DNA from: Actinospineispora eucalypti
Lineage (GTDB): Bacteria; Actinomycetota; Actinomycetes; Mycobacteriales; Pseudonocardiaceae
DNA: 64,000 nt
Reading direction: 5' to 3'
NCBI GenBank assembly: GCA_014208095.1
Contig: JACHMT010000002.1
Coordinates: 372,001-436,000 of the forward strand
Program-made: the position numbers and the translations under genes
The notes under the pieces: model-generated
The model's database searches: none
Told to the model about the DNA's origin: nothing
What the model saw: the letters and a program-made list of their open reading frames with translations, nothing else
Shown: piece after piece, positions 10,775-19,213 of the stretch
Layout: every line of letters starts with the position of its first letter
Numbering within the stretch: the first letter of the stretch is position 1

Positions 10775-11350
10775 ATGCGGTTGTTCGTCGCCCTCAACCC
10801 TCCGGCCGAGGTGGTCGAGCAGCTGCGCGCGGCCATCCGGCCGCTGGCCGAGTCGACCTCCGGCCCGGTGCGCTGGGCGCGCCCGGACCAGTGGCACCTG
10901 ACGCTCGCCTTTCTCGGTGAGGTCGACGACGCGGCGCGCGCCGACCCCACCACCCGTCTGGCCCGCGTGGCCTCCCGCGCGGCGCCGCCGGCGTTGTCCG
11001 TGGCCGGCGCCGGCCGGTTCGGCCACCGCGTGCTCTGGGCGGGCCTGCACGGGGACATCCCGGACCTGCGCCGGATGGCCGCCTCGGTCCGGGCGGCGGC
11101 CCGCCGGGCCGGCCTGCTGAAACCGGACGCCCGGCCCTACCGGCCGCACCTGACGTTGGCCAGGTCGGCCGGCGGGACCGACCTGCGGCCCCTCGCGGCC
11201 GCCCTGGACGGCTTCACCAGCTCGCCGTGGACCGCCGAGGAGCTGCTCCTGGTGCGCAGCCGGCTGGGCGCGGGGCCCGGCCGGAGCTCGGACTACGACA
11301 CCGTCGGAAGCTGGCCGCTCGGCGGTCGAGGCGCTCAGGTGCGACCGTAG
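10775..11350 (+). CDS. thpR: RNA 2',3'-cyclic phosphodiesterase (ThpR/LigT, 2H family)
   Basis: A 191-residue 2H phosphoesterase starting MRLFVALNPP. Both catalytic HxTL motifs are present: HLTLAFLGE (about residue 40) and HLTLARS (about 129). The family opens 2',3'-cyclic phosphates at RNA ends and was first known as a 2'-5' RNA ligase. The ATG at 10775 gives the family-typical N-terminus. The 3' end overlaps the convergent mreB-like gene by 16 bp. Confidence 0.88.
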   Translation: MRLFVALNPPAEVVEQLRAAIRPLAESTSGPVRWARPDQWHLTLAFLGEVDDAARADPTTRLARVASRAAPPALSVAGAGRFGHRVLWAGLHGDIPDLRRMAASVRAAARRAGLLKPDARPYRPHLTLARSAGGTDLRPLAAALDGFTSSPWTAEELLLVRSRLGAGPGRSSDYDTVGSWPLGGRGAQVRP

Positions 11351-12327
11351 GCGGAGAGCAGCGCCGGGACGTGCAGGCTGGCGGCGGCCCCCTCGGCGAC
11401 ACAGGTCAGCGGCCGGTCGCTGAGCTTCACCGGGAAACCGAACGCCCGCTCCAGGGAGCCGGCGAACCCGCGCACCAGCGCGCCCCCGCCGAACAGCATG
11501 ATGCCCTCGGCGAGCACGTCGCCGACCGACTGCGGAGGCAGCTCGTCCAGGCAGGCCGACAGGGTCTGGATGATCGCGTCGGTGACCGGCTGCACCACCT
11601 CGTTCACCTCGGTCAGCGAGATGCTCGCCACCCTCGGCCGGCCGGACGCCGCGTCCCGGCCCTGCACGGCCAGCGCCGGTTCGTCCGCGAGCCCGGCCTC
11701 GATCTTGACCTGCTCGGCGGTCAGCTCGCCGACCAGCATCTGGTGGTGTTCTCGCAGGTGGTGGGCCACGGCGAGGGTCATCTCGTCGCCGGCCACCCGG
11801 CAGGAGCGGTGGGCCAGGATGCCGCCGAAACAGAACGCGGTCACCTCGGCGGTGCCGCCGCCGACGTCCACCACCAGGTGGGCCCGGCGCTCCAGCGGGT
11901 CGATGCCGCAGCCGATGGCGCCGGCGATCGGCTCGTCCAGCGCGGTGGCCTTGGTGATGCCGGCCTCGTCGGCCGCCTCCAACAGCGCCCGCCGTTCCAG
12001 CGCGGTGATGCCCACCGGGCAGCCGAGCACCGCGCGCACCCGGGTGCGCTGCCACCGGCGCGGGACCAGCCGGTGCAGCAGGATGCGCAGGTAGGTTCGC
12101 GTGGTCTCCAGGTCGGTGATCACCCCGTCGTGCACCGGCCGGATCACGCTCACCGTGGTCGGCGTGCGGCCGAGCAGCTCGCAGGCCTCCCGGCCCAGGG
12201 CCACCACCTCGGTCCGCCGCCCGGCCCCCGGCCGGATCAGCATGACCGAGGGCTCCTGCAGCAGGATGCCCTGCTCGACGTCGCACACCACGGTGTTCGC
12301 GGTGCCCAGGTCGATACCGAACTCCAT
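11335..12327 (-). CDS. MreB/Mbl-like bacterial actin
   Basis: A 330-residue actin/Hsp70-fold ATPase of MreB size. Motifs: phosphate-1 loop FGIDLGTANTVV (residue 3 on), EPIAGAIGCG, phosphate-2 VVDVGGGTAEV (about 160), and adenosine loop MLFGGGALVRG (about 288). MreB filaments position the elongation machinery under the membrane. The ATG at 12327 has a strong GGAAGGAG site and follows the SEDS-PBP fusion gene by only 4 bp, so the two are co-translated. In sporulating actinomycetes MreB homologues act mainly in spore-wall synthesis; a partnership with the fused polymerase/transpeptidase is inferred from the operon. MreC and MreD are not seen nearby. Confidence 0.88.
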   Translation of the reverse strand: MEFGIDLGTANTVVCDVEQGILLQEPSVMLIRPGAGRRTEVVALGREACELLGRTPTTVSVIRPVHDGVITDLETTRTYLRILLHRLVPRRWQRTRVRAVLGCPVGITALERRALLEAADEAGITKATALDEPIAGAIGCGIDPLERRAHLVVDVGGGTAEVTAFCFGGILAHRSCRVAGDEMTLAVAHHLREHHQMLVGELTAEQVKIEAGLADEPALAVQGRDAASGRPRVASISLTEVNEVVQPVTDAIIQTLSACLDELPPQSVGDVLAEGIMLFGGGALVRGFAGSLERAFGFPVKLSDRPLTCVAEGAAASLHVPALLSAYGRT

Positions 12328-12331
12328 TGCG

Positions 12332-15214
12332 TTATCTCCTTCCGGACGGTTCTGCCCGCTGGTGTGCCAGGTAGTGGTCGAGCGCCTCGCGGGCCACGGC
12401 GGTGGCACTGTTCTCGCCGGTCCCGGTGCCCTGCACCATCGCGGTCAGCACGATGCTCGGCGCGTCGTGCGGTGCGGCGACGGAGATCCAGTTGTCGTAG
12501 AGGTGGTCCGGCAGCGCGCCGTCCTGCGCGGTGCCGGTCTTGGCGCCGACCGGGGCCGGCAGGGTGGCCAACCGGCCGGCGGTGCCGCCGGTGACCGCGG
12601 CGCGCATGCCGTCGCGCACCGGGCCGAGCAGGTGGGCGAACGGCAGCGCCGTCGGCGGCGGCGCGGGCAGTGGCAGGTAGTTCGACTCGTCGGTGCCGGT
12701 GGCCAGGCCCAGCCGGGGAGTGACCAGCTGCCCGGTGGCCACGGCGGCGGTCCACCGGGCGTTCTGCAGCGGGGTGGTGGTCAGGTAGCCCTGGCCGATG
12801 CCCAGGATCACCGTCGAGCCCCCGTACCAGGTACCGCCCTTCGCCCGCACCGAGGCCGGCGTGCCCAGGTACCCGGGTGACTCGTGGGGCAGGTCGATCC
12901 CGGTGGGCCGGCCGACCCCGAGCGCGTCCGCGGTGGAGATCATCTTGTCCGGCCCGAGGCCCACCGCGAGCTTGTAGAAGTACACGTCGTTGGACCAGGC
13001 CAGGGACTGGCGCAGGTCCATCGGGCCCATGCCCTTCCAGTTGTTGAAGGTGTGCCCGCCCAGGGTGAAGCTGGCGCCGGTGGGGATCACCCGGTCCGCC
13101 GGGTAGACCGGGTACAGCTGGTTGGCGGCCGCGATGACCAGCTTGAAGGTGGAACCGGGCGGCACCGGGGTCTGCGCCGCGTGCTGGCGCATCGGGCTGC
13201 CCGGCTGGCCGGCCACCGCCCGCACCGCGCCCGCGTCCAGCGGCGGGCCGTAGATGTGGTTGTCGTAGCCGGGCACGCTGGCCAGCGCCAGCACCTGGCC
13301 GTTGCGCGGGTCCATCGCCACCCCGGCGCCGATCCGGCCCGGCTGGCTGCGCATGGCGGCGACCAGGCGGTCGTGCAGCACCCGCTGCAGGCCGAGGTCC
13401 AGCGCGAGCCGCAGGTTGGCGCCGGCCACCGGCTCGGTGTGCGAGCCCATGGCCACCGGGACGCCGTGCGGGTCCACGTACACGCACTGCTCGCCGTCGA
13501 TACCCCGCAGCACCGCGTCGTACTGCTGCTCCAGGCCGGCCCGCCCCACCGTCTGGCCCAGCGGCAGGTCCGGCCAGCGGCGCATCTCGGTGGGCGTGGC
13601 CAGGCCGGTGTAGCCCAGCACCGGGCCGAGCAGGATGCCGGTGGGGTAGTCCCGGCGGGCCCGGTCGACCAGGATCACCCCGGTGCGGGCCAGCGCGGGC
13701 CCGGCACCGGCCGGCACGTCGGCCACCGGCACGGCGAGGGTGGTCGGCGGCGCCGACCAGAGCGCGGAGCGCACCGTGTCCACGGGCTGTCCGGTCAGCT
13801 CGGCCAGCCGCTCGGGACCGCCCGGCTGTTCGCGGACCAGAGCGGGCACCGCGAACACCCGCAGCATGCCGTCGGTGGCGCTCACCGCGAGCGGCGCGCC
13901 GTGCCGGTCGGTGATCGCCCCCCGGGGCGCCGGAATGGGGAAGCAACGGGTCATCTGCCGCTGCCCGGCGGCGGCCAGCTCCGGCCCCTCGGTGGCCCGC
14001 ACCCGCCAGCCGTAGTGGCCGAACGAGAGCAGCAGCACCGTGATGGCCAGGGCCACCGCGCGCACCATCCGGGGGCGCCGGGCGCGCCGGCTGCCCACCG
14101 CCCAGAGCGGCCGGCGCACCCCGTCGCGGCGCACCCCCAGCACCACACCGAGCGCGGCGAGGTGCACGAGCAGCGCCGAACCGCCGTAGCTGAGCAGCGG
14201 GAACGGCACACCGGCCAGCGGCAGCAGGCCCAGGTTGCCGCCCAACGAAACCGTCGTCTCCACCCCGATCAGCGCGGCCAGTCCACCGGCGAGCAGCGCG
14301 CCGTGGGCGTTCCGGGTCGCCCGGGTGGCCAGCGCCAGCCGCCACACCAGAACCAGCGCGGCGAGCACCACCGCCGCGCCGGCCCCCACCCCGAACTGCT
14401 CCACCACGCTGGCCACGGCGAGGTCGGTGTCCCGTTCGGGCAGGTACTGGGACAGCACGTGGGTGAGCGGCTGGCCGGGACCGAGCAGCCCGGCCGAACC
14501 GAGCGCGATGCGGGCCTGCTGCACCGCCCACCCGGCGCCGGCCGGGTCGGTGTGCGAACCGGCCAGGAAGCTGCCCAGCCGCTCCAGCTGGTACGGCCGC
14601 AGCAGGCCGACCGCGAGCGGCGCGGCCACCACGCCCGCGCCGACCAGGGACAGCAGGAACCGCCCCGGCACCCGGCCGAGCACCAGCATCACCACGGCCA
14701 GCGCGGTGAGCAGGGCCGCCGTGCTCAGGTCCGGCTGCACCACGGTCAGCGCGATCGGGGCCAACGCCAGCGGCACGGCCAGCGCGAACCGCCGCCAGGA
14801 CGGCTCGGCCGAGCCCAACGCGGACGCGACCACCAGCAGCATGCCCAGCTTGACCAGCTCGGAGGGCTGGAAGGACACCGCCCCGAGGTCGATCCACCGG
14901 GTCGCGCCCTTCGCGCTGCTGCCCACCACCAGCACCGCGAGCAGGAAGAAGATCGCCACCGCGTAGCAGGCCCAACCCAGCGCGGCCAGCAGCCGGACCC
15001 GGAACCGCCACAGCCAGCCGAGCAGCGCAAGCCCGAGCAGCGCAACCACGGCCTGGCGCGCCGCGAGGCCGAAGCCACTCACCGCGTAGAGGTTGGCGAC
15101 GCCCAGGCCGACCAGCACCACCGCCGAGGCCACCGCGACCAGGTCGAAGGCACCGCCGCGCAGGTGCTCTCGGGGCAAACCAGCCGGAACGCGTTTTCCG
15201 ACCGGATAGCCCAT
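12332..15214 (-). CDS. SEDS polymerase (RodA/FtsW) fused to class B PBP transpeptidase
   Basis: A 960-residue single polypeptide. Residues about 20-395 are a polytopic SEDS glycosyltransferase (RWIDLGAVSFQPSELVKLGM; catalytic-loop YLPERDTDLAVASVVEQFG with the conserved Asp; PFPLLSYGGS). After a basic linker, one further membrane segment (about 415-435, VALAITVLLLSFGHYGW) leads to a class B PBP: pedestal start APRGAITDRHGAPLA, then transpeptidase motifs STFK (Ser688, Lys691), SND (741-743) and KTGTA (Lys892). Lipid II polymerisation and peptide crosslinking are thus tied in one chain; all key motifs are intact. The ATG at 15214 is preceded by GAGGAG. It lies between a bitopic membrane protein gene and mreB. 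No internal stop or frameshift, so the fusion is real as sequenced. Confidence 0.93.
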   Translation of the reverse strand: MGYPVGKRVPAGLPREHLRGGAFDLVAVASAVVLVGLGVANLYAVSGFGLAARQAVVALLGLALLGWLWRFRVRLLAALGWACYAVAIFFLLAVLVVGSSAKGATRWIDLGAVSFQPSELVKLGMLLVVASALGSAEPSWRRFALAVPLALAPIALTVVQPDLSTAALLTALAVVMLVLGRVPGRFLLSLVGAGVVAAPLAVGLLRPYQLERLGSFLAGSHTDPAGAGWAVQQARIALGSAGLLGPGQPLTHVLSQYLPERDTDLAVASVVEQFGVGAGAAVVLAALVLVWRLALATRATRNAHGALLAGGLAALIGVETTVSLGGNLGLLPLAGVPFPLLSYGGSALLVHLAALGVVLGVRRDGVRRPLWAVGSRRARRPRMVRAVALAITVLLLSFGHYGWRVRATEGPELAAAGQRQMTRCFPIPAPRGAITDRHGAPLAVSATDGMLRVFAVPALVREQPGGPERLAELTGQPVDTVRSALWSAPPTTLAVPVADVPAGAGPALARTGVILVDRARRDYPTGILLGPVLGYTGLATPTEMRRWPDLPLGQTVGRAGLEQQYDAVLRGIDGEQCVYVDPHGVPVAMGSHTEPVAGANLRLALDLGLQRVLHDRLVAAMRSQPGRIGAGVAMDPRNGQVLALASVPGYDNHIYGPPLDAGAVRAVAGQPGSPMRQHAAQTPVPPGSTFKLVIAAANQLYPVYPADRVIPTGASFTLGGHTFNNWKGMGPMDLRQSLAWSNDVYFYKLAVGLGPDKMISTADALGVGRPTGIDLPHESPGYLGTPASVRAKGGTWYGGSTVILGIGQGYLTTTPLQNARWTAAVATGQLVTPRLGLATGTDESNYLPLPAPPPTALPFAHLLGPVRDGMRAAVTGGTAGRLATLPAPVGAKTGTAQDGALPDHLYDNWISVAAPHDAPSIVLTAMVQGTGTGENSATAVAREALDHYLAHQRAEPSGRR

Positions 15215-15233
15215 GACCGTGTCTCCTCGGCGC

Positions 15234-15833
15234 CTAGCAGGTTCCGGGGTTCGGTACGCGCAGTGGCGCGCTGGCCGCGACCGGGGTGCCCGGCTCACCG
15301 GCCAGGGCAACTACCGCAAGTGCCTTGGCCGACGGCAGCACCACGGTGCTGACCGCGGCCACGCCGGTGCCGCCCGCCGTGACCCTGGCCGACCCTCCGG
15401 GGGAGTCCCAGCCGGCCCCGGTGCACCGGTCCAGCACGCGGAAGGTCCAGCGCACCTCCATCGGCGCGGCCACCGCCGGCCGGATCAGCACCCGCACCTG
15501 GCAGGGCGCGCCCGGCTCGCACCGGCCCATGGCGCGCAGGTCCACGTCGGCGATCGCCGCCGTGGCGGGCGGCGCGAGCACCGGCACGGGTGGCGCCGGC
15601 ACGCCGCCGGACGGATCACTGACCGGCGCCGGGCGGGCCGCCTGCTGGAGCAGGTCCACGTCCCGGCCGATCCGTTCCCGCAACAGGGTCAGCTCGGCGA
15701 TCAGCACCACGACCAGCAGCAACGGCCCGAGCAGCCAGCCCAGGGGGGTCCGGCGGGACCCGAGGCGCAGGTCGACGGCGGGCAGCATCGTGCCGGCGCG
15801 CGGATGCGCGCGTCGAACCCTCGGCCGACTCAC
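15234..15833 (-). CDS. Bitopic membrane protein of the SEDS-PBP/MreB operon
   Basis: About 199 residues, not recognised as a named family. A basic cytoplasmic N-terminus (SRPRVRRAHPR) precedes one transmembrane helix (about residues 30-50, LGWLLGPLLLVVVLIAELTLL split as LGWLLGPLLLVVV/LIAELTLL), then a short coiled stretch (RERIGRDVDLLQQAAR), a Pro/Ala-rich linker and an extracytoplasmic beta-rich domain with four cysteines (in GRCEPGAPC, LDRCTG and the C-terminal PGTC), probably two disulfides. I chose the GTG at 15833 for its GGAGAAG site; an upstream start at 15923 is possible. It ends 19 bp before the fusion gene, so it is likely a structural partner of that enzyme, by position only. Confidence 0.7.
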   Translation of the reverse strand: MSRPRVRRAHPRAGTMLPAVDLRLGSRRTPLGWLLGPLLLVVVLIAELTLLRERIGRDVDLLQQAARPAPVSDPSGGVPAPPVPVLAPPATAAIADVDLRAMGRCEPGAPCQVRVLIRPAVAAPMEVRWTFRVLDRCTGAGWDSPGGSARVTAGGTGVAAVSTVVLPSAKALAVVALAGEPGTPVAASAPLRVPNPGTC

Positions 15834-16009
15834 CCCGACTTCTCCGTCCCCCGACGTGCGGAGGGCCGCCCAGACCCCCGTGCCAAGCACACCACCGCCG
15901 GATGACGAAGTGGGCTTCGGCACGGCAACGATCCGAATGCGACCGCGTCCGCGAGCTGACGGTCTACCCGGCCGACCAGCGGCCGAAACGCCTTTCCCGG
16001 CGTGTCGAG

Positions 16010-16123
16010 TCAGGAAAGCGCCGGGATGCGGTCCACGTTGGCCTCCACCCAGCGCCGCGGGGCCTGGGTGAGCGCCTTGGGGCTGATGCCCGGCAGCTTG
16101 GCGCGCGGCTCGCCGAACCGCCG
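16010..16123 (-). pseudogene. Relic of an HxlR-type regulator helix-turn-helix
   Basis: Reading the minus strand gives RRFGEPRAKLPGISPKALTQ and then about 17 further residues before a stop. This resembles the winged-helix core of HxlR/MarR-like regulators (RFxELRxxLPGISxKxLTQxLRxLE), but no start, N-terminus or wing is left. It lies in the 330-base gap between the operon promoter (about 15850-15950) and the esterase-like gene. The rest of the gap (15834-16009 and 16124-16164) shows nothing else recognisable. Confidence 0.4.
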
Positions 16124-16164
16124 GGGAGCCGTCCTCCAGCGCGCCGAGGGCCAGCGCACTCCGA

Positions 16165-17097
16165 TCAGAGTGGTGTCATGGCGGGCGACTCGGCGAGGTA
16201 GAGCACGGCGGCGAACTGCTCGCGCACCGCGATGCGCACCTGGTCCGGCCGGCCGAACCACTCCTTGCGCGGCCGGCCGAAGAGCCCGCGCGCCGGCTCG
16301 GCGGCCGCCGGGTCGACGATCACGTAGGGGCTGCCGAAACGGCGCAGGCGAGCGTCGAACGAGCGGGAACGGGTGTCCCGCCCGTCGTTCGGCTCCACGT
16401 CCTTGCCGGGCCAGCGGGTGGCGACGTGCGAGCCGGTCAGGGCGACCGCCCGGTAGCGGTCGCCCAGTTCCTCGCGCAGCAGCGTGCCCATCCCCCGGAC
16501 CGCGCCCATCCAGTAGCCCCGCAACCCGGCGCGGTGGGTGGCGTGGGCGAGATGACCGTTGTGGGCCCAGACCACCGTCCTCCGCCCGCCGGCCCGGTGT
16601 TCTCTCAGCACCCGCAGGGCCTCGGCCATCCCGTCCTCCCGGGCCTGAACACCGGGCGGCTCCGTGGCCCGGCCGACCAGCGCATCCCGGTCCTCCTCGG
16701 GTTGCTGCACGTCGAAGCCGAAGAGGCTGAGCGGGTCGTCCGGGTGCTCGACGTTCCACCGCCGCATCCAGCGCACCTGGCCGACCATCTCGGCGCACGC
16801 CCACACCGGGTAGAGGCCGCGTGCCGTCACCTCGGCCGGGTCGCCCTCCCCGGTGGCCAGGTACCGGCCGATCCGTTCCGCGTCCTGCCAGCTCGACTCG
16901 ATGGCCAGCGCGCGGAACCCGTGCCGGCGGACCAGGTAGGCGAACACCCGGTGTTTGGCCCGGTAGAAGCCGCCGGACGTGTGCACCGACTCACCCAGCC
17001 CGACCAGCTCGGCATCGCCGACCAGCTCGCCGAGCGGATCCAGCTCGTGGTCGGGGCCGTCGAGGTCCAGCGAGGTCAACCGGTAGACGCCGTTCAC
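16165..17097 (-). CDS. Erythromycin esterase-family protein, internally shortened
   Basis: About 310 residues from the GTG at 17097. Catalytic features of the Ere/succinoglycan-biosynthesis esterase family are present: VGLGESVHTSGGFYRAKHR (Glu and His near residue 30), AIESSW, the GFDVQQP turn, and VVWAHNGHLAHA with the second His (about 185). Compared with typical members of about 400 residues, the helical segment expected between GFDVQQP and the WAHNGH strand is nearly absent (only about 45 residues). Either this is a compact subfamily or an internal deletion has occurred. The start lacks a clear ribosome-binding site. Macrolide hydrolysis should not be assumed. Confidence 0.62.
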   Translation of the reverse strand: MNGVYRLTSLDLDGPDHELDPLGELVGDAELVGLGESVHTSGGFYRAKHRVFAYLVRRHGFRALAIESSWQDAERIGRYLATGEGDPAEVTARGLYPVWACAEMVGQVRWMRRWNVEHPDDPLSLFGFDVQQPEEDRDALVGRATEPPGVQAREDGMAEALRVLREHRAGGRRTVVWAHNGHLAHATHRAGLRGYWMGAVRGMGTLLREELGDRYRAVALTGSHVATRWPGKDVEPNDGRDTRSRSFDARLRRFGSPYVIVDPAAAEPARGLFGRPRKEWFGRPDQVRIAVREQFAAVLYLAESPAMTPL

Positions 17098-17146
17098 CGG
17101 CCCAGTCTGGCCACGCCGGGAGGGAAGATCCACACGATAGGCCCAG

Positions 17147-17527
17147 TTAGCCCTCGCCGCGCTCCCGGAGCAGGCGGAAGGCGCCGACCGCGGCGTAGCC
17201 GCCGGTGAGCGCGCCGAGCGCGACGACGGCGCGCAGCGGTGCGTCCCGGCGAACCAGGTGACCCAGCGCGGTGAGGGTGTCCGAGGTGTCCACGGCCAGC
17301 CCGATCCGGTGCCAGCGCCGCCGGCCCTCCGCCGGTTCACCCAGGTAGCCGACGCCGAGCGCGAGAGCCCGCGCGCCGTAGATCCGGGTCAGGTAGGCAA
17401 CCGTCGGGCTGCTGCTCAGGCCGAATCCTCGCACCAACGGCCCCGGCGCGGCCAGCGCGCACACGCCGAGCAGGATCCGCCCGGCCGCCAACGCGACCAG
17501 CGCGTCGGGCTTCTGTCGATCACTCAT
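17147..17527 (-). CDS. Small membrane protein, DUF4267-like
   Basis: A 126-residue protein with about three or four hydrophobic stretches (VALAAGRILLGVCALAAPG; LTRIYGARALALGVGYL; AVVALGALTGGYAAVGAFRLL). The order of segments, including the RIYGARALALG motif, fits DUF4267/DUF4345-like integral membrane proteins of unknown function. I use the ATG at 17527; the longer frame starting at 17563 lacks a better site. It sits between the esterase-like gene and an SDR gene on the same strand. Confidence 0.6.
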   Translation of the reverse strand: MSDRQKPDALVALAAGRILLGVCALAAPGPLVRGFGLSSSPTVAYLTRIYGARALALGVGYLGEPAEGRRRWHRIGLAVDTSDTLTALGHLVRRDAPLRAVVALGALTGGYAAVGAFRLLRERGEG

Positions 17528-17575
17528 CGGGGCAGCCTCGCCCGTGTCGGGGGTGGCTGGCAATTACCCGGCGGG

Positions 17576-18334
17576 TCATTGGGCGGTCCAGCCGCCGTCG
17601 ACCGGCAGCAGCGCCCCGGTGATGAACGCGGCGGCGTCGGAGGCGAGGAACGCGATCGCCTCGGCGACCTCCTCCGGCCGGCCGATCCGTCGGATCGGGT
17701 GGGCCTCGCCGTAGGACGCGAGCATCTCGCGGCCGTTCTCCACGACGCCCTCCATGATGTCGGTGTCGATCACCCCGGGCAGCACGGCGTTGGACCGGAT
17801 GCCCTTCGGGCCGCCCTCGACGGCGAGTACCCGGGTGATCTGGGCGATGGCGCCCTTGGACGCGGCATAGGCGGTCTGGGTCGGGATGGCCACCACCGAC
17901 GAGATCGACGCGACCGAGATGATCGCTCCGCGACCGGCGGCCTCCATGACCCGGAACGCCTCGCGGGCCTGCAGGAAGTTGCCGCGCGCGTTGGTGGCCA
18001 GGATGGCGTCGAAGTCGTCGGCGCTGGTCTCAGTGACCGTCCGGTTCAGGGTCCGGCCGGCGTTGTTGACCAGGATGTCGAGCCGGCCGAACCGGTCGAC
18101 CGCCAGCCGCGCGGTGGCCCGGGCGTGCTCCTCGTCGGCGACGTCGCCGACCAGGGCGGCCACGCTCTCCGGGTCGGCGGCGGCCAGCTTCTCGACCGCG
18201 TCGGAGCGGTCGGTGACGACCAGCCGGGCGCCGCGTTCGCGCAGCAGCGTCGCGGTGGCGTGCCCGATGCCGCGGGCGGCGCCGGTGACGACGGCGACCC
18301 GGCCGGTGAGGTCCCAGCTTGCGGGGGTGGACAT
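17576..18334 (-). CDS. Short-chain dehydrogenase/reductase
   Basis: A 252-residue classical SDR: cofactor loop TGAARGIG (about residue 17), Asp after strand 2 (VVTDRSD) suggesting NAD(H) preference, LVNNAGRT (about 88), catalytic Ser in SVASISS and YAASK (about 155-159), and C-terminal GALLPVDGGW. It oxidises an alcohol or reduces a carbonyl; the substrate is not evident. It is 12 bp downstream of a second SDR gene (18347-19078) and presumably co-transcribed, under the divergent XRE regulator at 19214. Confidence 0.85.
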   Translation of the reverse strand: MSTPASWDLTGRVAVVTGAARGIGHATATLLRERGARLVVTDRSDAVEKLAAADPESVAALVGDVADEEHARATARLAVDRFGRLDILVNNAGRTLNRTVTETSADDFDAILATNARGNFLQAREAFRVMEAAGRGAIISVASISSVVAIPTQTAYAASKGAIAQITRVLAVEGGPKGIRSNAVLPGVIDTDIMEGVVENGREMLASYGEAHPIRRIGRPEEVAEAIAFLASDAAAFITGALLPVDGGWTAQ

Positions 18335-18346
18335 GTGAACTCTCTT

Positions 18347-19078
18347 TCAGCGCTGTCGGGTGGGGCGGACGACGATCTCGTTGACGTCGACGTCCGGGGG
18401 TTGGGCGAGGGCGAAGGCGACCGCGCGGGCGACCGCATCCGGTTCGATGGCGTTGGCGCGGTAGGTGCGCATGGCCTCGGCCGCGCCCGGGTCGGTGATG
18501 GTGGCGGCCAGCTCGGAGGTCACCACGCCGGGGGAGACGGTGGTGACCCGGACCGACGGCGGTGACTCCTGGCGCAGGCCCTCGGTGATCGCCCAGGCGG
18601 CGTACTTGGTGCCGCAGTAGACCGCCGCGGTGGGCGAGACCTGGTGGGCGCCGATGCTGGCCGTGGTGACGAAGTGCCCCCACCCCTGCCGGACGAACAC
18701 CGGCAGGGCGGCGGCGATGCCGTACAGCAGGCCGCGGACGTTCACGTCGATCATCCGGTCCCACTGGTCGACCAGCAGGGCGTCCAGCCGGGACAGCGGC
18801 ATCACGCCGGCGTTGTTGACCAGTACGTCGATGCGGCCGTGCCGGTCCAGCGCGCGGGCGACGAAGGCCTCGAAGCCGGCGCGCTCGGTGACGTCGAGAC
18901 GGGCGGCCTCGATGGAGCCCGGCTCGCCGCGTGCCTTCTCGGCGAGCCGGTCGAGGCGGTCGGTGCGGCGCGCACCGGCCAGCACGTGGTGGCCTTCGGC
19001 GGCCAGCCGGGCGGCCACGGCCTCGCCGATGCCGCTGCTCGCGCCGGTAACCAGGACGATCTTCCCCTGGTCGGGCAT
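18347..19078 (-). CDS. Short-chain dehydrogenase/reductase
   Basis: A 243-residue classical SDR with TGASSGIG (about residue 11), GARRTDRLDRL after strand 2 (basic residues, so NADP(H) is likely), NNAGVMPLSRL (about 88) and YCGTK (about 153). The YxxxK and position-specific residues resemble the YdfG/clavulanate-dehydrogenase type of oxidoreductase. The ATG at 19078 has an AGGAGG site. It is divergent from the XRE/MmyB-type regulator gene, a pairing common for SDRs in actinomycetes. Confidence 0.85.
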   Translation of the reverse strand: MPDQGKIVLVTGASSGIGEAVAARLAAEGHHVLAGARRTDRLDRLAEKARGEPGSIEAARLDVTERAGFEAFVARALDRHGRIDVLVNNAGVMPLSRLDALLVDQWDRMIDVNVRGLLYGIAAALPVFVRQGWGHFVTTASIGAHQVSPTAAVYCGTKYAAWAITEGLRQESPPSVRVTTVSPGVVTSELAATITDPGAAEAMRTYRANAIEPDAVARAVAFALAQPPDVDVNEIVVRPTRQR

Positions 19079-19213
19079 GTGGTGTTCCCTCCTGAGTGGT
19101 TCTCTCGGGTTCACCACCACCGTGCTGGGCCGGCCGGGGATCTGGCAGGACGCGGTCTTCCTGGGAGTTCCGCACCCACCCTGGGCCGGGGGGCGGCGCC
19201 TAGAGTTGTGCGG

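Noticed and set aside
12884-15352. Plus-strand frame of about 820 codons opposite the SEDS-PBP gene
   Set aside because: His/Gln/Arg-rich antisense shadow of a gene with unmistakable motifs; no initiation signals.
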